A stretch of 25,285 nt of DNA from an uncultured Opitutales bacterium (GCA_900545715.1 URAJ01000032.1:1-25285), one strand, 5' to 3'; counted from the first letter of the stretch, positions 1 through 8,555 are shown. Notes: generated by a model not told the origin, from the sequence alone. A program made the numbers and translations.

Positions 1-170
1 TGCACAGGCCCGGACACGGGGGAGGCAGGCTGGGCGGCTCCGGGAATGCCAGATACCATCAAATTCGCCTGCGCCGGGATTCCCGCCGCAATGAGACATG
101 TAGCGGCTGCGCCTTTAAAAAAGAAGCCGTGGCGCATAGTTGGAGATGTTTTTGACGCGCGTATTTTCAT
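1..170 (-). CDS. Exported protein of unknown function, N-terminal fragment
   Basis: This is a minus-strand reading frame that runs off the left edge of the window, so only about the first 56 residues are visible. The ATG at 170 directly follows the stop codon of the gene at 171-545, and a GGAG sequence sits about 8 bases before it, so translation is probably coupled to that gene. The N-terminus has a long basic leader (Lys2, Arg4, Lys7, Arg13, Lys19) and then a short Ala/Ile/Leu-rich stretch ending in a PAQA-type signal-peptidase site. After that the protein is rich in Gly, Ala and Pro. A second in-frame ATG at 137 is possible but has no ribosome-binding site. I do not recognise the family; export is inferred from the signal peptide only. 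Confidence 0.55.
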   Translation of the reverse strand, partial: MKIRASKTSPTMRHGFFFKGAAATCLIAAGIPAQANLMVSGIPGAAQPASPVSGPV

Positions 171-545
171 TTAATATTTCTCCATTGATTCCACTATGAT
201 TTTTCCGCCCTCGCCGACGCGCACGACCATTTCGTAGCGCTGCTTTGCGGAGATGTTGACCCCGAGCTCATTCGGAACTAAAACCGCAATGGGCGCCCCG
301 GAAACCCCTTCGCTCACGGAGATTACCCTTCCCTCGCCGGTTGTCGCAAGCTGAACGTCCATCTGGGCGTTTAGCGTGTATTTATTGCCCCGCAAGCCGT
401 CGGGAGAAGATATGTATATCGAGTATGGGAACTCGTCGAGACCCGAGACGTTTTTCTTCTTAAAATATATAAGCGAAAGCGCAACCGCGACCGATACAAT
501 CGGTATAAGCAACGCCACAATTATCGGAGCCGTTTTAGATTTCAT
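171..545 (-). CDS. Small membrane-anchored protein of unknown function
   Basis: This is a 124-residue protein starting MKSKTAPII. The frame is open upstream to a TTG at 590, but that adds a Gly-rich segment unlike a normal N-terminus, so I prefer the ATG at 545; there is no clear Shine-Dalgarno for either. Residues about 5-28 form a single hydrophobic helix followed by three lysines, which predicts an inner-membrane anchor with the remaining ~95 residues forming a globular domain, probably outside the cytoplasm. That domain is beta-strand-like and has no cysteine pairs or catalytic motif that I can see. It lies 122 bases downstream of the ABC transporter gene on the same strand and directly abuts the next exported protein, so the three may be co-transcribed. 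No family recognised. Confidence 0.6.
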   Translation of the reverse strand: MKSKTAPIIVALLIPIVSVAVALSLIYFKKKNVSGLDEFPYSIYISSPDGLRGNKYTLNAQMDVQLATTGEGRVISVSEGVSGAPIAVLVPNELGVNISAKQRYEMVVRVGEGGKIIVESMEKY

Positions 546-667
546 ATAAATTAAGAGTATTGCTTTGCCGCCGCCTTCGCCAATGCGCAAGCGATGGCAT
601 CTTTACAAAAATAATTTTGCGCGTATGCCCGCTGTCTGCAAGCTTTTTTGCCCGCGAGCGAAGAATA

Positions 668-2344
668 CTATTGCCATTTTCTCGCCTTGCAGCCGTAAAA
701 TACGAATAATGCGGCTATGATTGTTTGGATTGCCATTACGGCGATTGAAATTCCGGCGTCTGGAAGATACTCCCAGACTGCGCGGGTCTGGACATAGGCA
801 TCGTAAATGCGGGTATCGCGCATACTCGACATGTATCCAGCCCAGCCCCAATAGGTCGATATAAAAGGCCTGCAAACCCATTTTAAAGCCTCCGGCAGAG
901 CTAAGACGACCCCAGAAAGCGGAAGCTGAAAGCCGACAAGATAAATCGACACTATATTCGCCTTTTCCGGTGTATTGAAAAGCGAACTGAACGCCAAGCA
1001 TACGGCGGTCATCGTCACGCACGACATCGCCAAATCTGCGGCCTGTATTGGGAATCCCCCCGGAAATTTGCACACGAACTTTACGAAAGCGCACATCCAG
1101 ATTCCTTGAAATACCGCAAGCGACGACGTAAAAATAAGCTTGGAAAGCGCGTACGCAGAGGGCTTCAAGCCCAATAGGCGCTCCTTCTCGTAGAGGGCTC
1201 TCTCGCCCGCTATTTCGCGCGCGGAATTGTTTGCGCCCATTAGCGCGAGCAATACCACCTGAAAGAGGATCAACCCTGTGACTATCGCCGAAGTGTTTGC
1301 GGCGCTTATTTGCATTTTAAGGCTTTCGCGCAATTCGTCGAGGGCGCCGAGGCTGCGGTCGAGCGCGAGGCTCTCTATCTGCGGCAGCCCGCCTATCGCA
1401 AAAATGACAACCACTATCGGGAACCCAAAAGTAATCGCAAGGGTCAAGAGTAGATACGACGAATCTCTGAAAAAAAGCAAGTATCTGCGCCTAAGCAGCA
1501 TCGCAAGCTGCCTCAAAAATCCCGTACCCGCGCGTTTCGGTAGCGAAGATGCGACACCGCTATCCACGCAGGCCTCATCCGCGCCAGATTCTTGTTCGTC
1601 GTCGCGGAGGGCGAGCCATTCAGACACGTCCAGTTCGTTTAGCCTGTCGTAAAGCGAAAGCGGGGAATCTATTCCGAAGTGCTTTTTGAGGTTTTCGGGC
1701 GTTCCGCTAAAAACCACCCTGCCCTTGTGTATGACAGTCACAGTATCGAAGTAGTCGAGCTTCGCAAGGTTGTGGATTATGCAGACGAAAGTTTTGCCGC
1801 GGCTGTCGCAGAGGTTGCGGAGGAGATCGAGTATGGAATTTTCCGATAGGGGGTCGAGGCCCGAAGTGACCTCGTCGCAACACATCACGGCAGGATCTCC
1901 AGCAAGCTCAACACCAAGCCCTATGCGCCTAAGCTGTCCGCCTGAAAGCGACCCCACAAGTTTTTTAGCATGCTCCGCAAGCCCTATCGTTTCGAGTATC
2001 TCGCCGAGCCTTTCCTCTCTTTTTTCGGTGGGAACTCCCGCGATTTCAAGGGCTGATCCCACAGCCTCCTCCACCGTAAGCATCGGATGCGCGCAGGTAA
2101 ACTGCGGCGCAAACCCGACTTTCCCGACAAGCTCATCCGGGGATTTTATTTGTTCTCCGGCGAAAAACGATTTTCCTTCAGCCGGTATTATTTTTAACAT
2201 GGCTTTTACGAGGGTCGTTTTTCCGCAGCCCGACGGCCCTATTACGGCGTTCATTGCGCCGCGCTTAAATGCGACGCTCGCAGAGTATAGAATGGGCTCG
2301 GGACTCTCTGATGGGGATACTGTCAGGTTCTGGCAACTTAACAT
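668..2344 (-). CDS. ABCG-type ABC transporter, ATPase and permease fused
   Basis: This 558-residue protein has the ABCG (White/ABC2) order, ATPase first and membrane domain second. The nucleotide-binding domain (about residues 1-225) shows Walker A GPSGCGKTT (36-44), the signature LSGGQLRR, a Walker B ending in CCDEVTSGLD and the switch histidine in CIIHN. After an acidic linker (about 240-275), residues about 285-555 contain roughly six hydrophobic segments of an ABC2 permease. ABCG half-transporters act as dimers and export lipids or drugs, or support secretion; the substrate here cannot be told. The next two genes on the same strand encode a membrane-anchored and an exported protein, so an envelope role is plausible. 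The start codon has no evident Shine-Dalgarno and is only 55 bases from the divergent gene at 2400, so the two promoters must share that space. Confidence 0.88.
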   Translation of the reverse strand: MLSCQNLTVSPSESPEPILYSASVAFKRGAMNAVIGPSGCGKTTLVKAMLKIIPAEGKSFFAGEQIKSPDELVGKVGFAPQFTCAHPMLTVEEAVGSALEIAGVPTEKREERLGEILETIGLAEHAKKLVGSLSGGQLRRIGLGVELAGDPAVMCCDEVTSGLDPLSENSILDLLRNLCDSRGKTFVCIIHNLAKLDYFDTVTVIHKGRVVFSGTPENLKKHFGIDSPLSLYDRLNELDVSEWLALRDDEQESGADEACVDSGVASSLPKRAGTGFLRQLAMLLRRRYLLFFRDSSYLLLTLAITFGFPIVVVIFAIGGLPQIESLALDRSLGALDELRESLKMQISAANTSAIVTGLILFQVVLLALMGANNSAREIAGERALYEKERLLGLKPSAYALSKLIFTSSLAVFQGIWMCAFVKFVCKFPGGFPIQAADLAMSCVTMTAVCLAFSSLFNTPEKANIVSIYLVGFQLPLSGVVLALPEALKWVCRPFISTYWGWAGYMSSMRDTRIYDAYVQTRAVWEYLPDAGISIAVMAIQTIIAALFVFYGCKARKWQ

Positions 2345-2399
2345 GTACGGTAAAAAAATTAGTATTGATGTTCAGTATTTTTTTAAGCTAAATGGAGAC

Positions 2400-3068
2400 A
2401 TGAGAAATTTCAAGATTCTAATCGCGGCGGCGGCAACATTTTCGGCAGCGAGCGCGTTTGCGGTTGAAATAGACAACGACGCCATAAAAAACAAGTCCAA
2501 GTTCGGGATACTTTTCCCCGACAACACGTCGTATTACGCCAACGCAGACGCGGTGGTATCGGTGTCGCGCCAGAGCTATTATGCCGGCCCCCTTCAAATT
2601 ACGGAAGTTGTAATAGACATATTGGGCTCGCCGTCGCAAGTCAGGATATACAACGCGCAGATGGCGCAACCCTTAAACGAGGCGGAAAAGCTCGCCCAGT
2701 CGAAGCTCCCAGAGAACCTTAAACCTTACGCGAAGATGCCCGATTCCGTCAAGCAGCGTCTGACCGACGCCCAAAGCAACGCCGCCCAGGCAACCTCCGC
2801 CCCGCAAATACAAAAAATGTTTCCCGCCACTACGAATTCAAAAACCATAGAGTTTATAGTGCCGTCGGTCGAGGAGCTCGAAGAGTTTTATACGATATTC
2901 TCAAATGACTTCATTGGCAACATAACCCCCGAAGACAATCTGTCGGAGGCTGCAAAGACTTCCCTAAAAAATTCCGCCCCGGGCATAAAAGGCAAACTCT
3001 ACAAAATTTTGCCTCCGGAAAATATGAAAAATTTGTACGATATATTTAATAAAAAATCGAAAAAATGA
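2400..3068 (+). CDS. Secreted protein of unknown function (first of a pair)
   Basis: The protein has 222 residues. Although the frame is open far upstream across the ABC gene, the real start is the ATG at 2400: it follows GGAG closely (a short 2-base spacing) and opens a classic signal peptide (MRNFKILI, then an Ala-rich core ending ASAFA, with mature protein from about Val22). The mature part begins with a beta-rich segment containing several Tyr and Val residues (about 30-85), then a Gln/Ala/Pro-rich linker (about 105-145), then a Lys-rich C-terminal half. It has no cysteines and no motif that I recognise. Its stop codon overlaps the next start by 4 bases (ATGA at 3065-3068), so the two secreted proteins are translationally coupled and probably work together. 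Confidence 0.75.
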   Translation: MRNFKILIAAAATFSAASAFAVEIDNDAIKNKSKFGILFPDNTSYYANADAVVSVSRQSYYAGPLQITEVVIDILGSPSQVRIYNAQMAQPLNEAEKLAQSKLPENLKPYAKMPDSVKQRLTDAQSNAAQATSAPQIQKMFPATTNSKTIEFIVPSVEELEEFYTIFSNDFIGNITPEDNLSEAAKTSLKNSAPGIKGKLYKILPPENMKNLYDIFNKKSKK

Positions 3069-3907
3069 GAATAAAGACACTATTTACAATTTTTGCGGCA
3101 ATAGCCGCACTTTCAGCCTCCGCGCAAACCGGCAGCGAGCCGCAGGCAGGCGACATCGTTCGCCAAGGCAACTCCATATACTATCTGGTAAGGGTTTTCG
3201 CTACGCCGGAGCAAAACGCGGCCTTCCAGCGCGATATCGACATTATGCGCCGCCACGCGACTGCCATAGACAAATGCAAACTCCGCATCAAAGAGATAAC
3301 CGACGCCGAAAAGACCTTTGAGAAAGACCCGAAGAAACTCGAAGCCCTCGCCGCCGACAAAGCCCGCATATCCTCCGCCCTCGACAAGCTCGTAAAGGAC
3401 TTTTCCACTAACGAGGAGGCAATGAAAAAGCTCTACGGCTTCGTTTCCAACAGGGATTACCGCATCACCTATGATGAATCCAACATTTGCGTGCCCATTA
3501 CGAAGGAGGAGCTTTCCGAACTAAAATCCAAAGACGGCAAGAAGCTCGACCCGCTAAAAATAATTACCCGCGGCAACACCTCCCTTTACATTTTAAAAAA
3601 TATATCCGGGGCGCGCGCGAACGAAGAGCTGCAAAGAATGCTCGGTTTTTCAATATCGCGCAAGAACGAGATAGACAAACTGCGCACGGAACTCGCCGGA
3701 ACAGTAGATCCGCAGGCTCAGCTTAAAATAAGCGCAAATATCTCCGCCGCCGAAAAGGCGATGCAGTCAAACGAAGAAAAACTCAGGCAAAAGTACGGCA
3801 TCGACAAAAATCAAAACTACACGGTGGAGATATCAAAATCCAAAATGTATCTCGTAATCACCCCGGAAGAAGAGCGCGAACTGCGCGCAAAATTCGGCGG
3901 AAAATAG
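3065..3907 (+). CDS. Secreted protein with an internal duplication, unknown function
   Basis: This 280-residue protein starts at the ATGA overlap with the preceding gene. Residues 1-20 are a signal peptide ending SASA, so the mature protein starts at Gln21. It contains two diverged copies of one module. Copy A spans about 32-160 and copy B about 167-280. Each opens with a strand pair (VRQGNSIYYLV in A, ITRGNTSLYIL in B), continues with a charged, probably coiled-coil helical hairpin, then NEE-(7 residues)-YG and a strand, and ends with an ITKEEL / ITPEEE motif followed by a Lys/Glu-rich tail. The duplication is visible by eye; the family is unknown to me. With the preceding gene it forms a two-gene operon for exported or periplasmic proteins. 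Confidence 0.78.
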   Translation: MRIKTLFTIFAAIAALSASAQTGSEPQAGDIVRQGNSIYYLVRVFATPEQNAAFQRDIDIMRRHATAIDKCKLRIKEITDAEKTFEKDPKKLEALAADKARISSALDKLVKDFSTNEEAMKKLYGFVSNRDYRITYDESNICVPITKEELSELKSKDGKKLDPLKIITRGNTSLYILKNISGARANEELQRMLGFSISRKNEIDKLRTELAGTVDPQAQLKISANISAAEKAMQSNEEKLRQKYGIDKNQNYTVEISKSKMYLVITPEEERELRAKFGGK

Positions 3908-3929
3908 CGTTATTTTTTAACAACAAACT

Positions 3930-3988
3930 TTGCGCGGCGCTTTTATTCCAAGACTGATTTTTAGGAGTCTTGGGAATTCGCCGCGCAA
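3930..3988 (+). terminator. Nested stem-loop after the secreted-protein operon
   Basis: There are two perfect nested stems. The outer 10-bp stem pairs TTGCGCGGCG (3930-3939) with CGCCGCGCAA (3979-3988). The inner 8-bp stem pairs CCAAGACT (3948-3955) with AGTCTTGG (3966-3973) around a 10-base loop. It starts 23 bases after the upstream stop codon. No T-run follows directly, so it is not a textbook rho-independent terminator; it could be a 3' stabilising structure, a rho-dependent end or a structured RNA. The pairing itself is certain, the role is not. Confidence 0.45.
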
Positions 3989-4013
3989 TGCGATACCCTT
4001 CCGCATGGGAAGC

Positions 4014-4035
4014 AAAAAATATTTTAATATTTTTT
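4014..4035. terminator. AT-rich hairpin between convergent genes
   Basis: AAAAAATATT (4014-4023) pairs perfectly with AATATTTTTT (4026-4035) around a 2-base loop. Because it is A-rich on one side and T-rich on the other it could end transcripts from either direction, as expected between the plus-strand operon and the minus-strand tetR gene. An all-AT stem is weak, so the role is tentative. Confidence 0.3.
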
Positions 4036-4264
4036 ATAGCACGTCCGCTCTATATGCGCCCCCCCCCCGCTTGGACTGACTGCCGGCATGCAATGCGCTG
4101 AGCGTCTCTGGCGCATAATTGTGTGCATTCAGGGACAAAAGAAGCCGTACCCGCTATCGGGAATTTTCCGCAAAGTTAAAAGATCAGCTTAAAGAATTCC
4201 CCAATCGCAACTAAAAACGCCTCCGCACCAAAAGGCTCTTTTACTCGCTGCAAACAACAAAAGC

Positions 4265-4864
4265 CTACTCTCCGTCCGGCAAAACCTCGGCCTTTATCAA
4301 TTCGTAAAATTGGCGCATGTCGAAAATTATGTTTTCGAGATTCCGCCTTCTGCCTTTCTTTCCCAATACATCGGAACCCCTGCCAAATATATCGAGCAAT
4401 ACCCTCTTTATAAATTCAGGCGGAAGCGGCTTTATCTCGCCGCTCGATAGGGCGAGATCTACACATTTTGAAAATTTTTCTGATTGCAAATAAACGTATT
4501 TTTTAAATCGGGGCTCCCTTTTTAATGCTTCAAGATATAGGCAGTTATAATCAAAAACGTCCATCTTTCTGCCGACCGCGCGCCCCAAAACGTCCATTAG
4601 CTCGGCGAGCCTGTTTGACACAAGCAAAAGCGTCTCGCGCAGGGTAGCCGGCAAAGGCACTCCGGGATCAGGGAAAAACCTGTCGCAAAAATAGAGCTTG
4701 AAAGTCTCGTAAACCAACTCCCGCTTAGTCTTAAAATAGCGGTATGGAAGGCTTCTGGAAAGATTAAGCGCCTTTGTTATGTCGCCCGTGGACACCGCGT
4801 CGACGCCGTTTTTTATCATAAGCACGAACGCGGCCTCCATTATTCTTTCCTTTGTATCTTTCAT
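4265..4864 (-). CDS. TetR-family transcriptional regulator
   Basis: This 199-residue protein has the typical TetR size. The N-terminal DNA-binding domain is clear: residues 1-15 form the first helix (TKERIMEAAF), the recognition part is STGDITKALNLSRS followed by LPYRYFKTKRELVYE, matching the family's helix-turn-helix and 'Y-x-x-F-x-x-K-x-x-L' signature at about 25-52. The C-terminal 140 residues are the helical ligand-binding and dimer domain, which is not diagnostic. The gene lies 179 bases downstream of the broken RND pump gene on the same strand and may have controlled it, though it may also have its own promoter: a 13-base palindrome lies about 100 bases upstream of its start (4964-4976). 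The ATG at 4864 is preceded by GGGA at very short spacing. Inducer unknown. Confidence 0.85.
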   Translation of the reverse strand: MKDTKERIMEAAFVLMIKNGVDAVSTGDITKALNLSRSLPYRYFKTKRELVYETFKLYFCDRFFPDPGVPLPATLRETLLLVSNRLAELMDVLGRAVGRKMDVFDYNCLYLEALKREPRFKKYVYLQSEKFSKCVDLALSSGEIKPLPPEFIKRVLLDIFGRGSDVLGKKGRRRNLENIIFDMRQFYELIKAEVLPDGE

Positions 4865-4963
4865 CTTCCCGATTTTGCCGCAAATATGGCAATCGCGCGG
4901 GAAATAGCAACAAAATTACTCAACATTCCCGTATAAATGCCCACTCGGGAAATTTTTTATTTT

Positions 4964-4976
4964 TGCATTTAATGCA
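4964..4976. promoter_or_regulatory. Palindrome upstream of the TetR gene, possible operator
   Basis: TGCATT (4964-4969) and AATGCA (4971-4976) form a perfect inverted repeat around one T, about 100 bases upstream of the tetR start and about 70 bases after the pump gene's stop. TetR-family repressors usually bind short palindromes near their own gene. The half-sites are short and AT-rich, so chance is possible. Confidence 0.25.
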
Positions 4977-5043
4977 TTAGCCTGTTCCAATGAATATCCG
5001 CACACGCTTCGATTAGAAAAAAGATAAAAACATTCAGCAAATC

Positions 5044-7440
5044 TTAGTCTTCGGATTTTACGTCGCCCCCTGTGAGATAGGCGATTGTTGCGAGGGCGTC
5101 CTGCCAGTCGTATTTGGCGGAGACGGCGTCCGCCTGTGCCGATGTGTACGACACTTGGGCGTCCGTGCGTTCGAGAGCCGACGCCTTCCCGACGTTAAAG
5201 CGCTCCGTGACAAGATCCAAATTCTCCTTAGCGACCTTCTCCGCCGCGAGCGCAACCTCGTATTGCTTTTTCGATTTCTCGAGATTTAAATGCGCCGTAG
5301 TCAGCTCCGCATACGCCTTCTGCTCGTACTCCGATATTTGGCTTCTTGCGCTCCTAAGCTCCGAAACAGCCTGCTCTATTGCGTTCATATTTCTGTTTCC
5401 GTTAAAAATATTTTGAACCATTTCCGCGCCGCCGGCGATGTTCCAAATGGCGGGCGGAGTGAATGCCATGATATTTGCCTCGGGTATCGATTTTGCCCCC
5501 TCCTGAATGCGCCTTACGATGGAGCTTAGCGACAACTCTTCAGTTGTTCGTTTGTCCCAGTCGTCCAGTTCGACAATCGCCATGGCGACATTTTCTCCGC
5601 TTCCGCTAACCATGCCCCTGCCGTTGACAGTCATGTAGTTTTTAACGCCGCCGATTTTTTTAATCATATTTTCAAATTTTTTTGTCGCGGCCTCCGTGCG
5701 CGAGAGTGATGCGCCCGGCGGAAGCTCAATATCGCACATAATAGTGCCCTTGTCTTCCATAGGGATAAATGAGGATTTCAAGTATCCGAATAGGAAGTAA
5801 GACAAACCTACCACTGCACAGAAAATGGCAAATGTAAGAAAAAGCCTTGCGGCGAGGAAGCCGACAATTTTCGTATAAAGATTCCTGCCGCCGTTTATTG
5901 CGAAATTCACAGGCTTAAAGAAAAGCTTTTCCGACAGCTCCTCCTTTTTTAATAGGATTGCGCACAGCGCCGGGCTAAGCGTAAGCGCCACAAGCGTCGA
6001 TATTGAAAGGGCTATGCACATTGTCACTGCAAATTGCGTGTAAATTTCGCCTACCATTCCCCCGTAAAAAGCCAACGGCACGTAGCAGGCGATTGTCACG
6101 AGGGTCGTTGCAATTACAGCGCCCGTTATCTGCTTCATAGATTTAATGCTCGCCGTCTTTGCATCTACTCTCTCGCGCAGCATGACCGACTGGCAGTTTT
6201 CGACAACGACAATAGCGTCGTCAACCAAAGAGCCGATAACCAATATAAGCCCGAACATCGTCAGCAAATTTATGCTGTACCCAAGCGCGTACATCGCGGT
6301 AAATGTGCCCACGAGGGAAATCGGGATTGCGACAGCGGGGATAAGAGTCGCGCGCCAGTCTTGAAGGAATAGATACGTTATCAGAACTACGAGAACGAGA
6401 GCAGAAACGAGGGTGACGACAATTTCCCGCATTGAAATTTCTATAAATTTTGTCGGATCGTACGCAATCTCCCACGATACGCCCTCAGGAAAATTTCTCG
6501 ATAGCCTCTCGAGCTCCTTTTTGACTGCGTTTACCGTATTGAGCGCGTTGGCGTCAGTAGTTTTGAATACGCCGAGGCCGACGGAACTCTTGCCGTTAAA
6601 ACTGCAGCTTGCGCCGTACGAGTCCGCCCCAAGCTCAATTCGCGCGATATCTTTTAGGCGCACGATATTTCCGTCGTCGTCGTTTTTGACGATGATATTT
6701 TCAAATTCTTCTGCGGTTTTTAACCTCCCTTTGATGTCGACTTTAAATTGCAGGAAGTCGTTTCCGCCCTCAGCGCCGACGAGCCCTGCGGCAGCCTGCA
6801 AATTCTGGCTTTCCACGGCGTTTTTTATGTCGTCGGTGGAAATGCCGAGCCCGCCCATTCGTATGGGGTCCGTCCAGATGCGCATAGAAAATGTTTTGCC
6901 GCCGAATGCGTCGGCCGCGGAAACGCCGTCTATGCGGCTGATTGCATCGGCGATGGTGGTCGAGGCATAATTGTTCAACTCAAGATCGGACATGTGCGAC
7001 CCGTCCGTCATTAGCTGAAACATTGCAAGCAAGTCGCCTGTGCGCTTGCGCACTTCAATACCAGTCCGCTGGACTTCGCTCGGCAGTTTTGCCTCGGAGC
7101 GCTTGACGGCGTTTTGCACTTCGACCATTGCGATGTCGGAATCTGTCCCCGTCTTAAAAACAAGCGAGCACGAGTATGTGCCGGTATTTGAGCACTCGGA
7201 ATCAAAGTAAAGCAGATTTTCGATTCCGTTTAAATTAGCCTCTATGACAAGAGCCACAGTATCCTTTAAAACTTCAGCGCTCGCGCCACTGTAAGTTGCC
7301 TGTACGCGGATTTGCGGCGGCGATATTTCCGGATAGTCCGCAACAGGCAGCTTGAATATGGTAAGCGCGCCCGTAATGACGAGCAGCAAACTTATGACCG
7401 CCGCAAAACGCGGGTGCTCTATAAAAAATTTTGAAAACAT
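5044..7440 (-). CDS. Truncated RND efflux pump fused in frame to the C-terminus of a TolC-like outer-membrane factor
   Basis: Residues 1 to about 672 are an AcrB/HAE1-type RND transporter: the MFSKFFIEHP start, the first membrane helix, the porter and docking segments, and the proton-relay aspartate pair at 407-408 in LVDDAIVVVEN. The pump similarity stops after FTPPAIW...AGGAE, inside the second porter half. Residues about 675-798 instead match the final part of a TolC/OEP protein: IFNGNRN, a long alpha-helical hairpin, ERFNVGKAS and the terminal IAYLTG. A normal pump has about 1040 residues, so the last ~375 (membrane helices 8-12 and the partner lysine of the proton relay) and the first ~330 residues of the outer-membrane factor are missing. 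The join is at about 5405-5435 and stays in frame. The protein is very unlikely to pump. Start ATG at 7440, 7 bases after the membrane-fusion gene. Confidence 0.88.
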   Translation of the reverse strand: MFSKFFIEHPRFAAVISLLLVITGALTIFKLPVADYPEISPPQIRVQATYSGASAEVLKDTVALVIEANLNGIENLLYFDSECSNTGTYSCSLVFKTGTDSDIAMVEVQNAVKRSEAKLPSEVQRTGIEVRKRTGDLLAMFQLMTDGSHMSDLELNNYASTTIADAISRIDGVSAADAFGGKTFSMRIWTDPIRMGGLGISTDDIKNAVESQNLQAAAGLVGAEGGNDFLQFKVDIKGRLKTAEEFENIIVKNDDDGNIVRLKDIARIELGADSYGASCSFNGKSSVGLGVFKTTDANALNTVNAVKKELERLSRNFPEGVSWEIAYDPTKFIEISMREIVVTLVSALVLVVLITYLFLQDWRATLIPAVAIPISLVGTFTAMYALGYSINLLTMFGLILVIGSLVDDAIVVVENCQSVMLRERVDAKTASIKSMKQITGAVIATTLVTIACYVPLAFYGGMVGEIYTQFAVTMCIALSISTLVALTLSPALCAILLKKEELSEKLFFKPVNFAINGGRNLYTKIVGFLAARLFLTFAIFCAVVGLSYFLFGYLKSSFIPMEDKGTIMCDIELPPGASLSRTEAATKKFENMIKKIGGVKNYMTVNGRGMVSGSGENVAMAIVELDDWDKRTTEELSLSSIVRRIQEGAKSIPEANIMAFTPPAIWNIAGGAEMVQNIFNGNRNMNAIEQAVSELRSARSQISEYEQKAYAELTTAHLNLEKSKKQYEVALAAEKVAKENLDLVTERFNVGKASALERTDAQVSYTSAQADAVSAKYDWQDALATIAYLTGGDVKSED

Positions 7441-7447
7441 GGCGCGC

Positions 7448-8555
7448 CTATTTTACAATGTCTACTTTTGCATTTTCGATGACCTTGTGCACGCCGTCAC
7501 TCACGACGCGCTCGCCTGCTTTAAGGCCCGAATTTACGAACTGCCTCCCGCCGTCCATGCGACCGAGGGATACGTTCCTGCGTTTAGGGACGTTGTTGTC
7601 GTCGAGTACAAACACATGGGGGGAATCTTCGTCATACATGAGTGCGGTGCTTGGTATGACCACTTTTTCAACCCCCTTTTTGTTTCCAAGATAAACCGCA
7701 ACTGTATTGTTTGGCAGCAGCCTCGACTTTGAATTTTTAAATTTTGCAAAAACCTGGATAGTGTCAGTGGCTTTAACCGCCTCGTTGTTGACAAACTCGA
7801 TGGCGCCCTCCTCGTCGAAAAAAGAATTATCCGCCATTTTTATCCTTACGGTGCAGTTTTTTTTCAGGCCCTCGATGTCCGAGAAATTATTTAGAAAATC
7901 TCGCGTGCTCATTGAAAATTTAACCCTTATGGGGTCGAGCTGAATGATGGTCACCAAAATTCCGGAAGACGGCGTAATATAATTTCCCTCGGTGTAATTG
8001 GTAAGCCCTATTACACCTGATATGGGGGAATAAATGCGGCAGTGCTTGTAGTCGTCCTCCGAAAGTATGAACTCCGCCTTGACGCCGAGCAAAGAGGCTT
8101 GGTACGACTTATATTGGCTTAGTGCGCTTTCCATTTCGTCTTTTGTGGAAACACCTTTCTTATACAGTTGGTCAATGCGCTCGTAGTCGTTTTTTGCATA
8201 TATGAGCTTAGCTTCATATTCTGCAATTTTTGCCTGGTCCATTTTCATGGTGGCGTCGTAGCGCGTGTCGTCAAAAACATACAATAGCTGGCTTGACAAA
8301 ATCGCCGTCTTTGAAACCGATTTTTGTGAGGTCTGCGGAAATTCTCGAAGTGATGTCAACCGACGAAATAGGGACTACCCTGCCCGTGTATCTATACTCC
8401 GCAAGCTCATATTCTGTCGTCGCCTCGCAGACTGGAACGGAAATTCTTGGAGCGCCTGCTTCAGAGGGCGGCTGCTGCGGAGCGGCCGAAAGGGGCGAAA
8501 CGAGAAATGCCGCAATTGAGATATGTAAAGCGATATTTTTGATGGATTGCTTCAT
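7448..8555 (-). pseudogene. Membrane-fusion (periplasmic adaptor) protein of an RND pump, frameshifted
   Basis: The start at 8555 overlaps the MarR stop by 4 bases (ATGA). The first frame gives a signal peptide (MKQSIKNIALHISIAAFLV, ending LSAA) and the first beta-barrel/lipoyl half up to GFKDGDFVK, then goes wrong and stops at 8280-8278. The second frame picks up exactly at QLLYVFDDTRYDATMK and runs to 7448 through the coiled-coil hairpin, the second lipoyl half (CRIYSPISGVIG) and the beta-barrel and membrane-proximal domains. The family reads 'V-K-K-G-Q-x-L', so about 2 or 5 bases are missing near 8291. If repaired the protein is about 370 residues, the usual size. The adaptor links the inner-membrane pump to the outer-membrane factor. 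The break is either real decay, consistent with the deletion in the next gene, or a sequence error. Confidence 0.85.

Larger units (their letters stand above)
3908..4264. other. Intergenic region, 357 bp, no gene seen
   Basis: I find no convincing reading frame or tRNA here. The region holds a nested stem-loop just after the secreted-protein operon (3930-3988), an AT-rich hairpin (4014-4035) and an unbroken run of ten C (4059-4068). The two flanking genes converge on it, so transcription termination from both sides is expected. Confidence 0.6.

Noticed and set aside
603..1094. Minus-strand open frame of 163 codons
   Set aside because: It overlaps the permease part of the ABC transporter in another frame and resembles no protein.
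1770..2399. Long plus-strand extension upstream of the secreted protein gene at 2400
   Set aside because: It is antisense to the ATPase part of the ABC transporter. The signal peptide and the ribosome-binding site place the real start at 2400.
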